The notes beneath the pieces are model-generated. The model did no database searches and was not told where the DNA came from. It saw only the letters and a program-made list of their open reading frames with translations. The position numbers and the translations under genes are program-made. This document shows, piece by piece, positions 52,813-63,432 of a DNA stretch of 64,000 nt. The DNA lies in assembly GCA_022826205.1 (NCBI GenBank), contig JAJDVJ010000110.1, forward strand, positions 1-64,000, read 5' to 3'. Numbering within the stretch: position 1 is the stretch's first letter; the number at the start of each line of letters is the position of its first letter. Origin of the DNA: Silicimonas sp. (lineage in GTDB: Bacteria > Pseudomonadota > Alphaproteobacteria > Rhodobacterales > Rhodobacteraceae).

Positions 52813-53664
52813 ATGCGAAGCCCGCTGCATATCGCCTGCCTTCAGACGCGGCCCATGCCCAGCATGGAGGCGGCCGTAGACGAAGCGGTGCCGATGGCAG
52901 ACGCGGCGGCGCAGTCGGGAGCGGAAATGCTGTTCCTGCCTGAGTACTGCGGCGGGCTCCTTACGGACGGACCACGGCTTTGCCCCCCGTCGGCACCGGA
53001 GGAGAGCCATGTAGTCCTGGCTGCGCTGAGGGAAGTGGCTGCACGCCGGGGTGTCTGGATGAACATCGGTTCGCTTGCCGTGAACGGGCCTGGCGAAAAA
53101 GTCTTGAACCGTGGCTACATGATTGGTCCGGATGGCGAGATTCTCGGGCACTACGACAAGATCCACATGTTCGATGTCAGTCTTGCAGACGGCGCCGTGT
53201 ACCGGGAGAGCGACACGGTTCAGCCTGGCGAAACTGCCGTGGTCTACGAGACGCCGCTGGTCGCTCTAGGTCACACCATTTGCTATGACCTCCGCTTCGC
53301 CAAGCTGTTCCGCGATCTCGCACAGGAAGGTGCCGAAGTCATCGCCTGTCCGGCAGCCTTCACAAAGACGACCGGAGAGGCGCATTGGCATGTGCTGAAT
53401 CGGGCGAGGGCAATCGAGAACACCTGCTTCATAGTGTCGGCTTGTGCCGTTGGACCCGTTTTCGGTGGCGGCGCCACTTACGGTCATTCGCTCGTCGTGA
53501 ACCCATGGGGGGACGTGCTGAGCGATGGAGGCGTAGTGCCGGGCGTGGTGCATGCGCAGTTGGATCTTGGCCTTGTGGCAGAAACCGCATCGCGGATTCC
53601 CAGCCTTGACCATGACAGGAACTTTCGCGTCAGGCGCGACAGGACGTCGAGGAGGGTGGCATGA
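52813..53664 (+). CDS. Nitrilase-superfamily amidase (Nit1/Nit2-like)
   Basis: 283 aa. The catalytic triad is visible: Glu in 'MLFLPEYCGGLL' (about 42), Lys in 'GHYDKIHMFDV' (about 115) and Cys in 'HTICYDLRFAKLF' (about 158). 'CPAAFTKTTGEAHWHVLNRA' (about 180) fits the Nit/deaminated-glutathione-amidase branch. It hydrolyses an amide to acid and ammonia or amine. In a run with glutamine synthetase and gamma-glutamyl enzymes it might remove omega-amides such as 2-oxoglutaramate or its N-methyl form. Overlaps the next gene by 4 nt (ATGA). Confidence 0.88.
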   Translation: MRSPLHIACLQTRPMPSMEAAVDEAVPMADAAAQSGAEMLFLPEYCGGLLTDGPRLCPPSAPEESHVVLAALREVAARRGVWMNIGSLAVNGPGEKVLNRGYMIGPDGEILGHYDKIHMFDVSLADGAVYRESDTVQPGETAVVYETPLVALGHTICYDLRFAKLFRDLAQEGAEVIACPAAFTKTTGEAHWHVLNRARAIENTCFIVSACAVGPVFGGGATYGHSLVVNPWGDVLSDGGVVPGVVHAQLDLGLVAETASRIPSLDHDRNFRVRRDRTSRRVA

Positions 53665-54251
53665 CTGCAAGTGTTGCCGAACTTGGAGAATCCGGCTCGT
53701 CCGCGCCGCTCAGAAAGGCATTTCTCAAGTGGCAATGCCGAGTGCGGCAGATTGCAATGCGTGACGGCGCGGGAAGACCCGATGAGGCCGTGACCCCAAC
53801 CTTGTACCTGCCAGGACACGACGAGGCCTTCGGTCGCATTGTCACGGTCCTGAACAGGGCGCCGGCGCACTCGTTGACTCCCGAGATGACGCATATGGCG
53901 GCAAGAACCAATGATCCCGCACAACGGCGTTCGGCCGCACTGGAGTACTTTTCGGCCGCCTACTACCAAAGCGCCGCACGGTTTTCGGACGTTCTGACCG
54001 CGACGTTTCCACCCGGTTCGATCATTTCGGCCAGAATCCGAAAGTCTCAGAAAGTCCTTTTGCTTTTTGATGCTTATGCGCAGAGTTTCACTCTCTCTTG
54101 CCGCGTCTGGAAACTTGCGCCGCACAATCCGTTTCATGAGGCGACAGTGGCGCACAACTCGCTCTTCAACCCGTCTCTGCCGCCCGGAATCGAAGTTCTG
54201 GGATTCGAGCCCGATTGGAACATGTCGACATCAGATCCGGAGATATCCTGA
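53661..54251 (+). CDS. Unknown 196-aa protein immediately upstream of tmm
   Basis: ATG 53661 overlaps the nitrilase stop by 4 nt, with GGAGGG upstream. The protein has '[20 protein letters not shown]' near the start, '[20 protein letters not shown]' and '[20 protein letters not shown]' in the middle and '[20 protein letters not shown]' near the end. No signal peptide is evident. The composition and fixed spacing suggest a conserved folded protein. I do not recognise it. Position between an amidase and tmm suggests a part in methylated-amine metabolism. Confidence 0.75.
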   Translation: MTASVAELGESGSSAPLRKAFLKWQCRVRQIAMRDGAGRPDEAVTPTLYLPGHDEAFGRIVTVLNRAPAHSLTPEMTHMAARTNDPAQRRSAALEYFSAAYYQSAARFSDVLTATFPPGSIISARIRKSQKVLLLFDAYAQSFTLSCRVWKLAPHNPFHEATVAHNSLFNPSLPPGIEVLGFEPDWNMSTSDPEIS

Positions 54252-54301
54252 AATGCGTTTCCGGCACCGACCAGCATAGAGAAACTTGTGGAGGACATGC
54301 C

Positions 54302-56667
<2,366 letters not shown>

Positions 56668-56689
56668 ACAGCAGGAATTGACAAGAAGA

Positions 56690-56717
56690 CCCTCTCCGCA
56701 CCAGCATGCGGGGAGGG
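56690..56717 (+). terminator. Hairpin between tmoX and tmoV
   Basis: CCCTCTCCGCA (56690-56700) and TGCGGGGAGGG (56707-56717) pair with one G-U, loop of 6, then TTT. It probably reduces expression of the ATPase and permease relative to the binding protein. Confidence 0.65.
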
Positions 56718-56733
56718 TTTAAGGTGGGAAGTC

Positions 56734-57756
56734 ATGAACAGCGACATCCCCGTTATTTCGGCGGAGCACGTCTGGAAGCTTTTTGGGCCCAGTCCCGAGG
56801 CCTACCTGTCTCGCATGCCGGAAGACCATTCCTTTGAGGACATCAGGTCGGACGGATACATTGCTGGTGTCAAGGACGTCTCGCTCGAAGTTGTCAAGGG
56901 CGAGATGCTCGTCATCATGGGGTTGTCGGGTTCCGGCAAGTCGACGCTGGTTCGTTGCTTCTCGCGCCTGCACGACATCACCGGCGGAGTGATCAAGATC
57001 GACGGTCAGGACATCATGAGCCTGAACGCGACCGAATTGATCGAGCTTCGGCGTTCGAAGATGGGAATGGTATTCCAGTCTTTCGGACTGCTCCCGCATC
57101 GTACGGTTCTTGAAAACGTCGCCTTTCCGCTTGAGATGCGGGGGCAAGACAGGCACGCGCGGCGCGAACGCGCCCTTGAAATGGTCAAGCTCGTCGGGCT
57201 TGATGGGCGCGAAGACTATTTTCCTCGCGAACTTTCTGGCGGACAGCAGCAGAGAGTCGGCATTGCCCGCAGCCTCGCAATCGAGCCGAACATCTGGTTT
57301 CTGGATGAACCATTCAGCGCGCTGGATCCCCTGATCCGACGTGAAATGCAGGACGAGTTCCTGCGGTTGCAGGACATGCTGGGCAAGACAATCGTCTTCA
57401 TCACCCACGACTTTGACGAGGCACTCCGCCTTGCTGACAGGATAGCCATCATGAAGGACGGCGCCGTCGAACAGGTGGACACGCCCGACAAGATCGTCCT
57501 GAACCCGGCGACCGAATACGTGGCCAGATTCACCGAGGAAGTCGACAAGGCGAGCGTCGTTCACGCAAGCGTGTTGGCCAGGGATGGAGTGCCGGCCGAC
57601 GGCGAACCCGTCCCGGGGAATGCCACGATCCTCTCCCTTGCGCGTCGCTTGGTTGAGGACACGTCGGACACCATTCCTGTCAGCTTGGCAGATGGCAGCA
57701 CAGGCGCCATGGACCGCAAGGCGGCGCTGGCAGTTCTCTTTGGAGAAAGAGTGTGA
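56734..57756 (+). CDS. tmoV: TMAO ABC importer ATPase (ProV-like)
   Basis: 340 aa. Walker A 'GLSGSGKSTLVRCFSRLHD' (about 67), signature 'LSGGQQQRVGIARSLAIEP' (about 167) and Walker B 'IWFLDEPFSALDPLIRREM' (about 188). The N-terminus has the ProV-type 'VWKLFGPSPEAYLSRMPED' and the C-terminal 60 residues are a shortened CBS-like regulatory tail. The stop overlaps the GTG of the permease. Confidence 0.9.
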   Translation: MNSDIPVISAEHVWKLFGPSPEAYLSRMPEDHSFEDIRSDGYIAGVKDVSLEVVKGEMLVIMGLSGSGKSTLVRCFSRLHDITGGVIKIDGQDIMSLNATELIELRRSKMGMVFQSFGLLPHRTVLENVAFPLEMRGQDRHARRERALEMVKLVGLDGREDYFPRELSGGQQQRVGIARSLAIEPNIWFLDEPFSALDPLIRREMQDEFLRLQDMLGKTIVFITHDFDEALRLADRIAIMKDGAVEQVDTPDKIVLNPATEYVARFTEEVDKASVVHASVLARDGVPADGEPVPGNATILSLARRLVEDTSDTIPVSLADGSTGAMDRKAALAVLFGERV

Positions 57757-59741
57757 GCGATTCGACACACGTGGATGCCATGAAGTTGGGGGCGAAAGCC
57801 GTGGCGGTCGGCGCGACCCGGACGAGGACCATTGTCTTTACGCTTTTTGGCGTGGCGATTCTGCTTACGGTACTGAAGCCCTGGATCCCTGCAGCCTTGG
57901 TCAGGCTGCCGGAAGGCTTGATCCTTCCTTGGGCAGACTGGCTGGATGCTGGGTTTTCCTGGCTCCAGAACGACATCGGGCTGATCCATGTCACTCGGAC
58001 GATTTCCGGTTGGCTGGGATTTCTTACCGACGCGGCAGCCAATGTCCTTTATGGGAAGTCTCGCTGGCCGCGCCTGGAGGCGTTGCCATGGTCCGTGGTT
58101 GCGGCATGTTCGGCAGTGTTGGGCTACTGGCTCGGCGGATGGCGGCTCGCGCTCCTGGCGGGAGGCACCCTTGTCTGGACCGCACTCATGGGGCAGTGGA
58201 AATGGGCGATGGAGACCATGTCGGTCATTGTCGTCGCGGTGCCGTTCGGGTTTGGCATCGGCCTGCTTCTGGGCATGTGCGCGTGGAAGTCCAGACGGTT
58301 TGAGGAGGCCTTGAGACCGGTCCTTCTGATCCTGCAGACCTTGCCATTCTACAGCTACCTTCTCCCAGCCGTGATCTTCTTCAAGGTCGGACCGACAGCC
58401 GCGTCGGTCGCGACGATCGTCTATTCCATGCCGCCGATGATTCTCATGACTATCGTGGGACTGAGGAAGGTGCCGCCCGACGTTGTCGAGGCGGGAAGGA
58501 TGGCGGGCTGCACGCGCTGGCAGATGCTGCGTTCCGTCTTTCTTCCGTCGGCTCGCAGCGAAATTCTTGTCGGCCTCAACCAGGTCATCATGCTTGCTCT
58601 CGCCATGGTCGTCCTCACCGCGTTCATCGGCATGCCCGGGCTCGGCGCAAAGCTGCTTGCCATGATGAACAGTTTCAAGCTCGGTCGCAGCTTCGAGATC
58701 GGTGTCACGATCGTCTTGCTCGCAGTGACGCTAGACCGCCTGAGCAAGGCGTGGGTCGTCAAGCAGCCCGAGCACTTCGAAAAGGGAACGCCCTGGTGGC
58801 AGAGACACTCGTTCCTGCTCCTCGGAATTGCGACCTTCATGCTGTTTTACGTGCTCAGCCAGTACCTGCCCATTTTGAATGAGGTTGGCCGCAGGCAGTC
58901 GCTCTCGATGGGCAAGGAGATCGATACGCTTATCAAGGGTTTCCTGGGCATTTCGTGGGTCAAGGCAATCACGGATTTCATTCGATGGTTCTTCAACATC
59001 TGGGTGCTGATTCCCACGGAACTTGCACTGCTCTTTTTGCCCACGTTTACAGTCATTCTCGTAATGACAGGCGTCGGCTATCTTCTTGGCGGCTGGCTTC
59101 CGGCATTGATCGGGTTCCTGTTCTTTTCAGCGGTGGCCCAACTCGGGTGGTGGGACAGGGCGATGCTGACCCTGCACTCGACGCTGACAGCCGTGTTCCT
59201 TGCGATGCTCTTTGGAATGCCGCTTGCAATATGGGCTGCACATCGCGAACGTGCTTCCCGCTGGATGATCTTTGCTTGCGATACCGCCCAGACATTTCCG
59301 AGTTTCATCTATCTCTTGCCGGCCATCATGCTGTTCGGGATCACTCCAATAACGGTCATTCTGGCGATCCTCATTTACACGATGGTGCCTGTCGTTCGCT
59401 ATACGGTCGAAGGTCTGAGAGGCGTGCCGCGCGAAATTACGGAAGCGGCCGACATGTCGGGCGCGACGCGATGGCAGAAACTCTGGAAGGTCGAATTCCC
59501 TCTTGCAATGCCAACTATCGCGGTCGGATTGAACCAGGCGTTCATCTTCGCATTCTTCATGGTCATCATCGCCGCCTTCATCGGCACTCGGGACCTGGGA
59601 CAGGAAATGCAGCGTACGCTCGCGGGAACCGATCTCGGAAAGAACTTCACGCTCGGTTTCTCCGTGGTCTTCATGGCGTTGACGCTCGACATCGCGATCA
59701 ACTCCTGGGCGAGGAAACGTCGAAAGATTCTGGGCCAATGA
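57753..59741 (+). CDS. tmoW: TMAO ABC importer permease, two fused permease domains
   Basis: 662 aa, twice ProW length. Two copies of the permease domain each carry an EAA loop: 'EAGRMAGCTRWQMLRSVFLP' (about 246) and 'EAADMSGATRWQKLWKVEFP' (about 565). Around these lie about twelve or more membrane helices. The fusion means one polypeptide makes the entire channel. GTG 57753 overlaps tmoV; the stop overlaps the tdm start (ATGA), so all are translated together. Confidence 0.9.
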   Translation: MSDSTHVDAMKLGAKAVAVGATRTRTIVFTLFGVAILLTVLKPWIPAALVRLPEGLILPWADWLDAGFSWLQNDIGLIHVTRTISGWLGFLTDAAANVLYGKSRWPRLEALPWSVVAACSAVLGYWLGGWRLALLAGGTLVWTALMGQWKWAMETMSVIVVAVPFGFGIGLLLGMCAWKSRRFEEALRPVLLILQTLPFYSYLLPAVIFFKVGPTAASVATIVYSMPPMILMTIVGLRKVPPDVVEAGRMAGCTRWQMLRSVFLPSARSEILVGLNQVIMLALAMVVLTAFIGMPGLGAKLLAMMNSFKLGRSFEIGVTIVLLAVTLDRLSKAWVVKQPEHFEKGTPWWQRHSFLLLGIATFMLFYVLSQYLPILNEVGRRQSLSMGKEIDTLIKGFLGISWVKAITDFIRWFFNIWVLIPTELALLFLPTFTVILVMTGVGYLLGGWLPALIGFLFFSAVAQLGWWDRAMLTLHSTLTAVFLAMLFGMPLAIWAAHRERASRWMIFACDTAQTFPSFIYLLPAIMLFGITPITVILAILIYTMVPVVRYTVEGLRGVPREITEAADMSGATRWQKLWKVEFPLAMPTIAVGLNQAFIFAFFMVIIAAFIGTRDLGQEMQRTLAGTDLGKNFTLGFSVVFMALTLDIAINSWARKRRKILGQ

Positions 59742-62116
59742 CAGTGCAACCGATACACCCGGTTCCATGGGAGCGATCAGGCGTCATCGCGCCGGGCCTG
59801 CCAATCCTCCCGCACGGGATTGAGCGATATCCGGTTCCGGGAGGCGGTTCGCGCGCGGTTCAGGTCTTTAAGGGTGACGGCGTCATTGTGCAGGATCGCG
59901 AGGGCCTGCAACCGGGTGAGCTTGTATTCTTTGCGCCGGACGGAAGTTCGAACGCCTCGATGCTCGGCGCCAAGGGGCAGGGCAGGCCGACCGCCACGAT
60001 AGGCGTGCTCTCAGAAGGAGGCCGCTCAGGAAAGAAGGTGCTGTCCGCCCTGGATGCGGCCGGATTCAATCTGGAAAAGGGCGATTCGGTGGCGGTCTTT
60101 GAAGACGGGTCGCGTCCAGGCGATTTCAGGGAGTTCAGTGCGGAATGCGACGGCCTTTTGATCTGTGTCGCTCCCGGGGGGCCGATGAGCCCGGAACGTC
60201 AAGATGCTCCGACAGAGCTTGTCCTTTACGTCCGTCGTGCTGCGCCTGGCGACGGCAAGGACGAAATCGGGCCACCCGATCCCTTGGCCGAGCCGCAATT
60301 CGACGCGAACATCCAGCCTGGCAATTCGGTCACTTATGAGGTCCGCAAGGGCGAGTATATCCAGATCCTCGACATTAAGGGGAGGGAATGTTCAGACTTC
60401 CAGGCATTCAGTCTGCGCGCTCTGGACAAGGGTATCGAACGCGAAATCGATCCCACCACAACACGGAGCCTGATGGGCAGCTTGTATCCCAGCCCCGGCA
60501 TCTTCTCGAAATACTGGAGCGTGGATCAGGAACCGCTGGTTGAAATTGTTCAGGATACATGCGGGCGGCACGACACGTTCGGTCTTGCCTGCACGGCGCG
60601 CTACTACGAGGATATGGGTTATCCCGGGCACGTCAATTGTTCGGACAACATGAATGCCGACCTTGCGCGGTTTGACATTCGCCCTCGCGGCGGCTGGCCG
60701 GCGATCAACTTTTTCTTCAATACCATGCTGGACGAGACGAACGCGATTTCCATGGATGATCCGTGGTCTCGGCCGGGCGACTTTGTGTTGCTTCGGGCGC
60801 TTTCCGATTTGGTGTGCGTGTCGACGGCCTGTCCCTGTGACGTCGACCCTGCCAACGGCTGGAACCCTACAGATATCCAGGTTCGCACATATGGCGAAGG
60901 CGAGGAATTCAGCCGCTCCGTCGGCTACAGAAAATCTGCGGAGGCTGATGTGGAAGAGACCAGAAAGACTGCGTTTCACGATTGCTTTGCGCGGTACACC
61001 CGCGACTTCGTGGAATACAACGGATACTGGCTGCCGAACACGTTCACCAACCATGGCGCGATCGAGGAATATTGGGCGGTGCGCGAGCGGGCCGCCATCA
61101 TGGATCTCTCGCCTCTGCGAAAGTACGAGGTGACAGGTCCTGACGCCGAGAAGCTCTTGCAGCTCTGCGTGACCCGGAATGCCAAGAAGATCAGCGTGGG
61201 GCAGGTGAGCTATACCGCGATGTGCTACGAGCACGGCGGCATGATCGACGATGGCACGATCTATCGGCTCGGCGACAACAATTTTCGCTGGATCGGAGGC
61301 AACGACACTTCAGGTCTCTGGCTGAAGGAGCAGGCTCGGGAGCAAGGGCTCAATGCCTGGGTTCGACCCTCGACAGATCAGTTGCACAATGTAGCGGTTC
61401 AAGGACGCCATTCGCGAGACATTTTGGACAAGGTCTTCTGGGTGCCGCCTACCCAGCCCACGATTCGGGAATTGCGTTGGTTCCGGCTGACCGTCGCGCG
61501 GGTCGGTGACTTCGATGGAACCGCTGTCGTGATTTCACGAACCGGCTATTCCGGAGAATTGGGCTACGAAGTGTTTTGTCATCCCAAGGATGCCCTCGAG
61601 GTCTTCGACAGGATTTGGGACGCCGGCAAGGAGTTCGGGTTGACACCGCTTGGCCTCGCCGCATTGGACATGATGCGGATTGAAGCAGGGCTGATATTTG
61701 CAGGATCCGAATTCGACGACACGACGGATCCATTCGAGGCTGGCATTGGATTCACCGTTCCTTTGGACACCAAGGAAGATGACTTCATCGGCCGCGATGC
61801 GCTTCTTGAGCGAAGGTCGCATCCGCACCGCAAGCTTGTCGGTCTTGACGTTGAGGGCGGAATTGTGCCTTCACCGGGAGACCGCGTCATGATTGGAAAG
61901 GCGCAAGTCGGAGAGATAACGAGTGCGATGAAGTCGCCCATGCTTGGAAAGACAATTGCGCTGGCTCGCGTTGCCAACGTTCATGCGACTGAGGGAAGCA
62001 AGATTGAAGTCGGCCAACTTGACGGGCAACAGAAGAGACTTCGGGCCATCGTCGTGCCATTTCCGCACTTTGATCCAACCAAGCAGCGCGTGCGCGGCAA
62101 CTATGGCAACGCCTGA
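59738..62116 (+). CDS. tdm: Trimethylamine-N-oxide demethylase (TMAO aldolase)
   Basis: 792 aa, as in known Tdm. Residues about 190-400 are a DUF1989 domain with 'CVSTACPCDVDPANGWNPTD' (about 362), whose cysteines are candidate metal ligands. Residues about 425-790 are a GcvT/folate-type domain ('AAIMDLSPLRKYEVTGPDAE', 'ISRTGYSGELGYEVFCHP', 'GLAALDMMRIEAGLIFAGSE'). It splits TMAO to dimethylamine and formaldehyde, and the folate domain can capture formaldehyde as methylene-THF. ATG 59738 overlaps the tmoW stop; longer upstream reading is a shadow of tmoW. Confidence 0.92.
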   Translation: MTVQPIHPVPWERSGVIAPGLPILPHGIERYPVPGGGSRAVQVFKGDGVIVQDREGLQPGELVFFAPDGSSNASMLGAKGQGRPTATIGVLSEGGRSGKKVLSALDAAGFNLEKGDSVAVFEDGSRPGDFREFSAECDGLLICVAPGGPMSPERQDAPTELVLYVRRAAPGDGKDEIGPPDPLAEPQFDANIQPGNSVTYEVRKGEYIQILDIKGRECSDFQAFSLRALDKGIEREIDPTTTRSLMGSLYPSPGIFSKYWSVDQEPLVEIVQDTCGRHDTFGLACTARYYEDMGYPGHVNCSDNMNADLARFDIRPRGGWPAINFFFNTMLDETNAISMDDPWSRPGDFVLLRALSDLVCVSTACPCDVDPANGWNPTDIQVRTYGEGEEFSRSVGYRKSAEADVEETRKTAFHDCFARYTRDFVEYNGYWLPNTFTNHGAIEEYWAVRERAAIMDLSPLRKYEVTGPDAEKLLQLCVTRNAKKISVGQVSYTAMCYEHGGMIDDGTIYRLGDNNFRWIGGNDTSGLWLKEQAREQGLNAWVRPSTDQLHNVAVQGRHSRDILDKVFWVPPTQPTIRELRWFRLTVARVGDFDGTAVVISRTGYSGELGYEVFCHPKDALEVFDRIWDAGKEFGLTPLGLAALDMMRIEAGLIFAGSEFDDTTDPFEAGIGFTVPLDTKEDDFIGRDALLERRSHPHRKLVGLDVEGGIVPSPGDRVMIGKAQVGEITSAMKSPMLGKTIALARVANVHATEGSKIEVGQLDGQQKRLRAIVVPFPHFDPTKQRVRGNYGNA

Positions 62117-62249
62117 GACGCCCCCTGGGGATTGGAAGCGGATTCGCAAGGGGAAGTAAGGCCTCTCGTCATGCTTCCATCCGTCTTCTTGTTCACCTGG
62201 CCAGCAATGGGTCGACGCTTCGGCACGACGTACGTTGGTGCACCGGCAC

Positions 62250-63431
62250 TCAGCCCCAGATCGGCCGGATCACGAGGCACGCTGGGCTCGTGTTCCCGCT
62301 GTCAGGAAGGAACTCTGGCCGGCCGGCAAGCGTGATTCCCTGCCAGCGCTCAAGAAGTTCGAGAAGCGCCGCGGCCATATCGGTGCGGGCGACGAACTGG
62401 CCAAGGCAGTGATGTGCGCCGGCACCAAAGCCGAAATGCGTTTTTTGTGGTTCACGAATGTTGAAGGTTTCGTCCACTCCGGTTGCCGGGTCGGTTGCGG
62501 TCGCGTGAACGAAGACGTGGATTGTGGCGCCCTTCTGGATTTCGACGCCGTCATGTTCAAAGGTTTCCAGCGCCTCCCGCGTCGCCCAGGTTGTGGTCGG
62601 GTAGCGGCGGATCACTTCCTCGATCGCCTGAGGCACCATTTCCGGATTCTGACGCAGCCAAAGCCACTGGTCCGCATGTTGCGCGAACAGATAGGCGGCG
62701 AATGCAAGTTGGGCGCGCGTCGTGTCCACTCCGCCGAAGATCGAGATCACCACCAGGTCGACGAGCGCTTGTCCGTCTGTGAAACCGGCGGCGTCGGCTT
62801 CCGTGACCAGCCGCGCCACATATCCGATGCTGTCGTGACCACGTCGCGCTCGATCGATCAATTCGGCGGCGAGTTCGCTCAGGCGAGAGCACGCCGCATT
62901 GACCGCGACCTCGTGATTTCTGGCTTCGAGTCCCATCGCAAGCCCGAGCGTGCTGGCGTCCTTGGCAATTTCATCGGCATCACCGTCTGGCAGAGCCAGG
63001 AGCGTAGTGATTGCGCGGCCCGCAAAGGGTTCGCTGAAAGAGCTCACGAATTCGAACGCGTCCGTTTTTCGAAGGCTGTCTGCAAGGCCGGCGGCGATGC
63101 CGCGAAAGGCAGGTTCAAGCGATAGGACGAAGTCATTGGAAAGCGCGGCCTGTGCAATCCTGCGCAGGTTCCTGTGTTCGGCACCCTCGATCGAAATGAG
63201 GCTGGCCTTCCAGAATTCGGCAAATCTCCCGGAAATGCCGATGATGTCCGGCCAGGCGTGACTGCCCTGCCGGAGTCTCCGGTCGCGCAGGAGTTGCCCC
63301 GCCTGCCGATGCCTGAGCACGGCAAGGCCGAATGGAGTTCTGGCACACCAGGATTCGGAGCGCGCCTCCATGACTTCGCGTGATTTGGTGGAAAACCCGG
63401 GCCTTGCGATGTCGATATATGGGAGATTCAC
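62250..63431 (-). CDS. Cytochrome P450
   Basis: 393 aa. I-helix 'SIFGGVDTTRAQLAFAAYL' (about 230), K-helix E-x-x-R in 'QAIEEVIRRYPTT' (about 270) and the heme loop 'HFGFGAGAHHCLGQFVART' (about 337) are complete. It is a soluble bacterial type and needs external redox partners, none of which are adjacent. GTG 63431 starts one base after the TGA of the glutamine synthetase gene, so the two are translationally coupled. That link suggests an amine or gamma-glutamyl-amine substrate. No known function is assigned. The 62117-62249 gap to tdm is convergent and shows no strong terminator. Confidence 0.92.
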   Translation of the reverse strand: MNLPYIDIARPGFSTKSREVMEARSESWCARTPFGLAVLRHRQAGQLLRDRRLRQGSHAWPDIIGISGRFAEFWKASLISIEGAEHRNLRRIAQAALSNDFVLSLEPAFRGIAAGLADSLRKTDAFEFVSSFSEPFAGRAITTLLALPDGDADEIAKDASTLGLAMGLEARNHEVAVNAACSRLSELAAELIDRARRGHDSIGYVARLVTEADAAGFTDGQALVDLVVISIFGGVDTTRAQLAFAAYLFAQHADQWLWLRQNPEMVPQAIEEVIRRYPTTTWATREALETFEHDGVEIQKGATIHVFVHATATDPATGVDETFNIREPQKTHFGFGAGAHHCLGQFVARTDMAAALLELLERWQGITLAGRPEFLPDSGNTSPACLVIRPIWG

Positions 63432-63432
63432 G

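Noticed and set aside
58955-59737. Possible 260-residue N-terminal extension of Tdm
   Set aside because: It is the tmoW gene in another frame; ATG 59738 overlaps the tmoW stop and gives the normal Tdm length.
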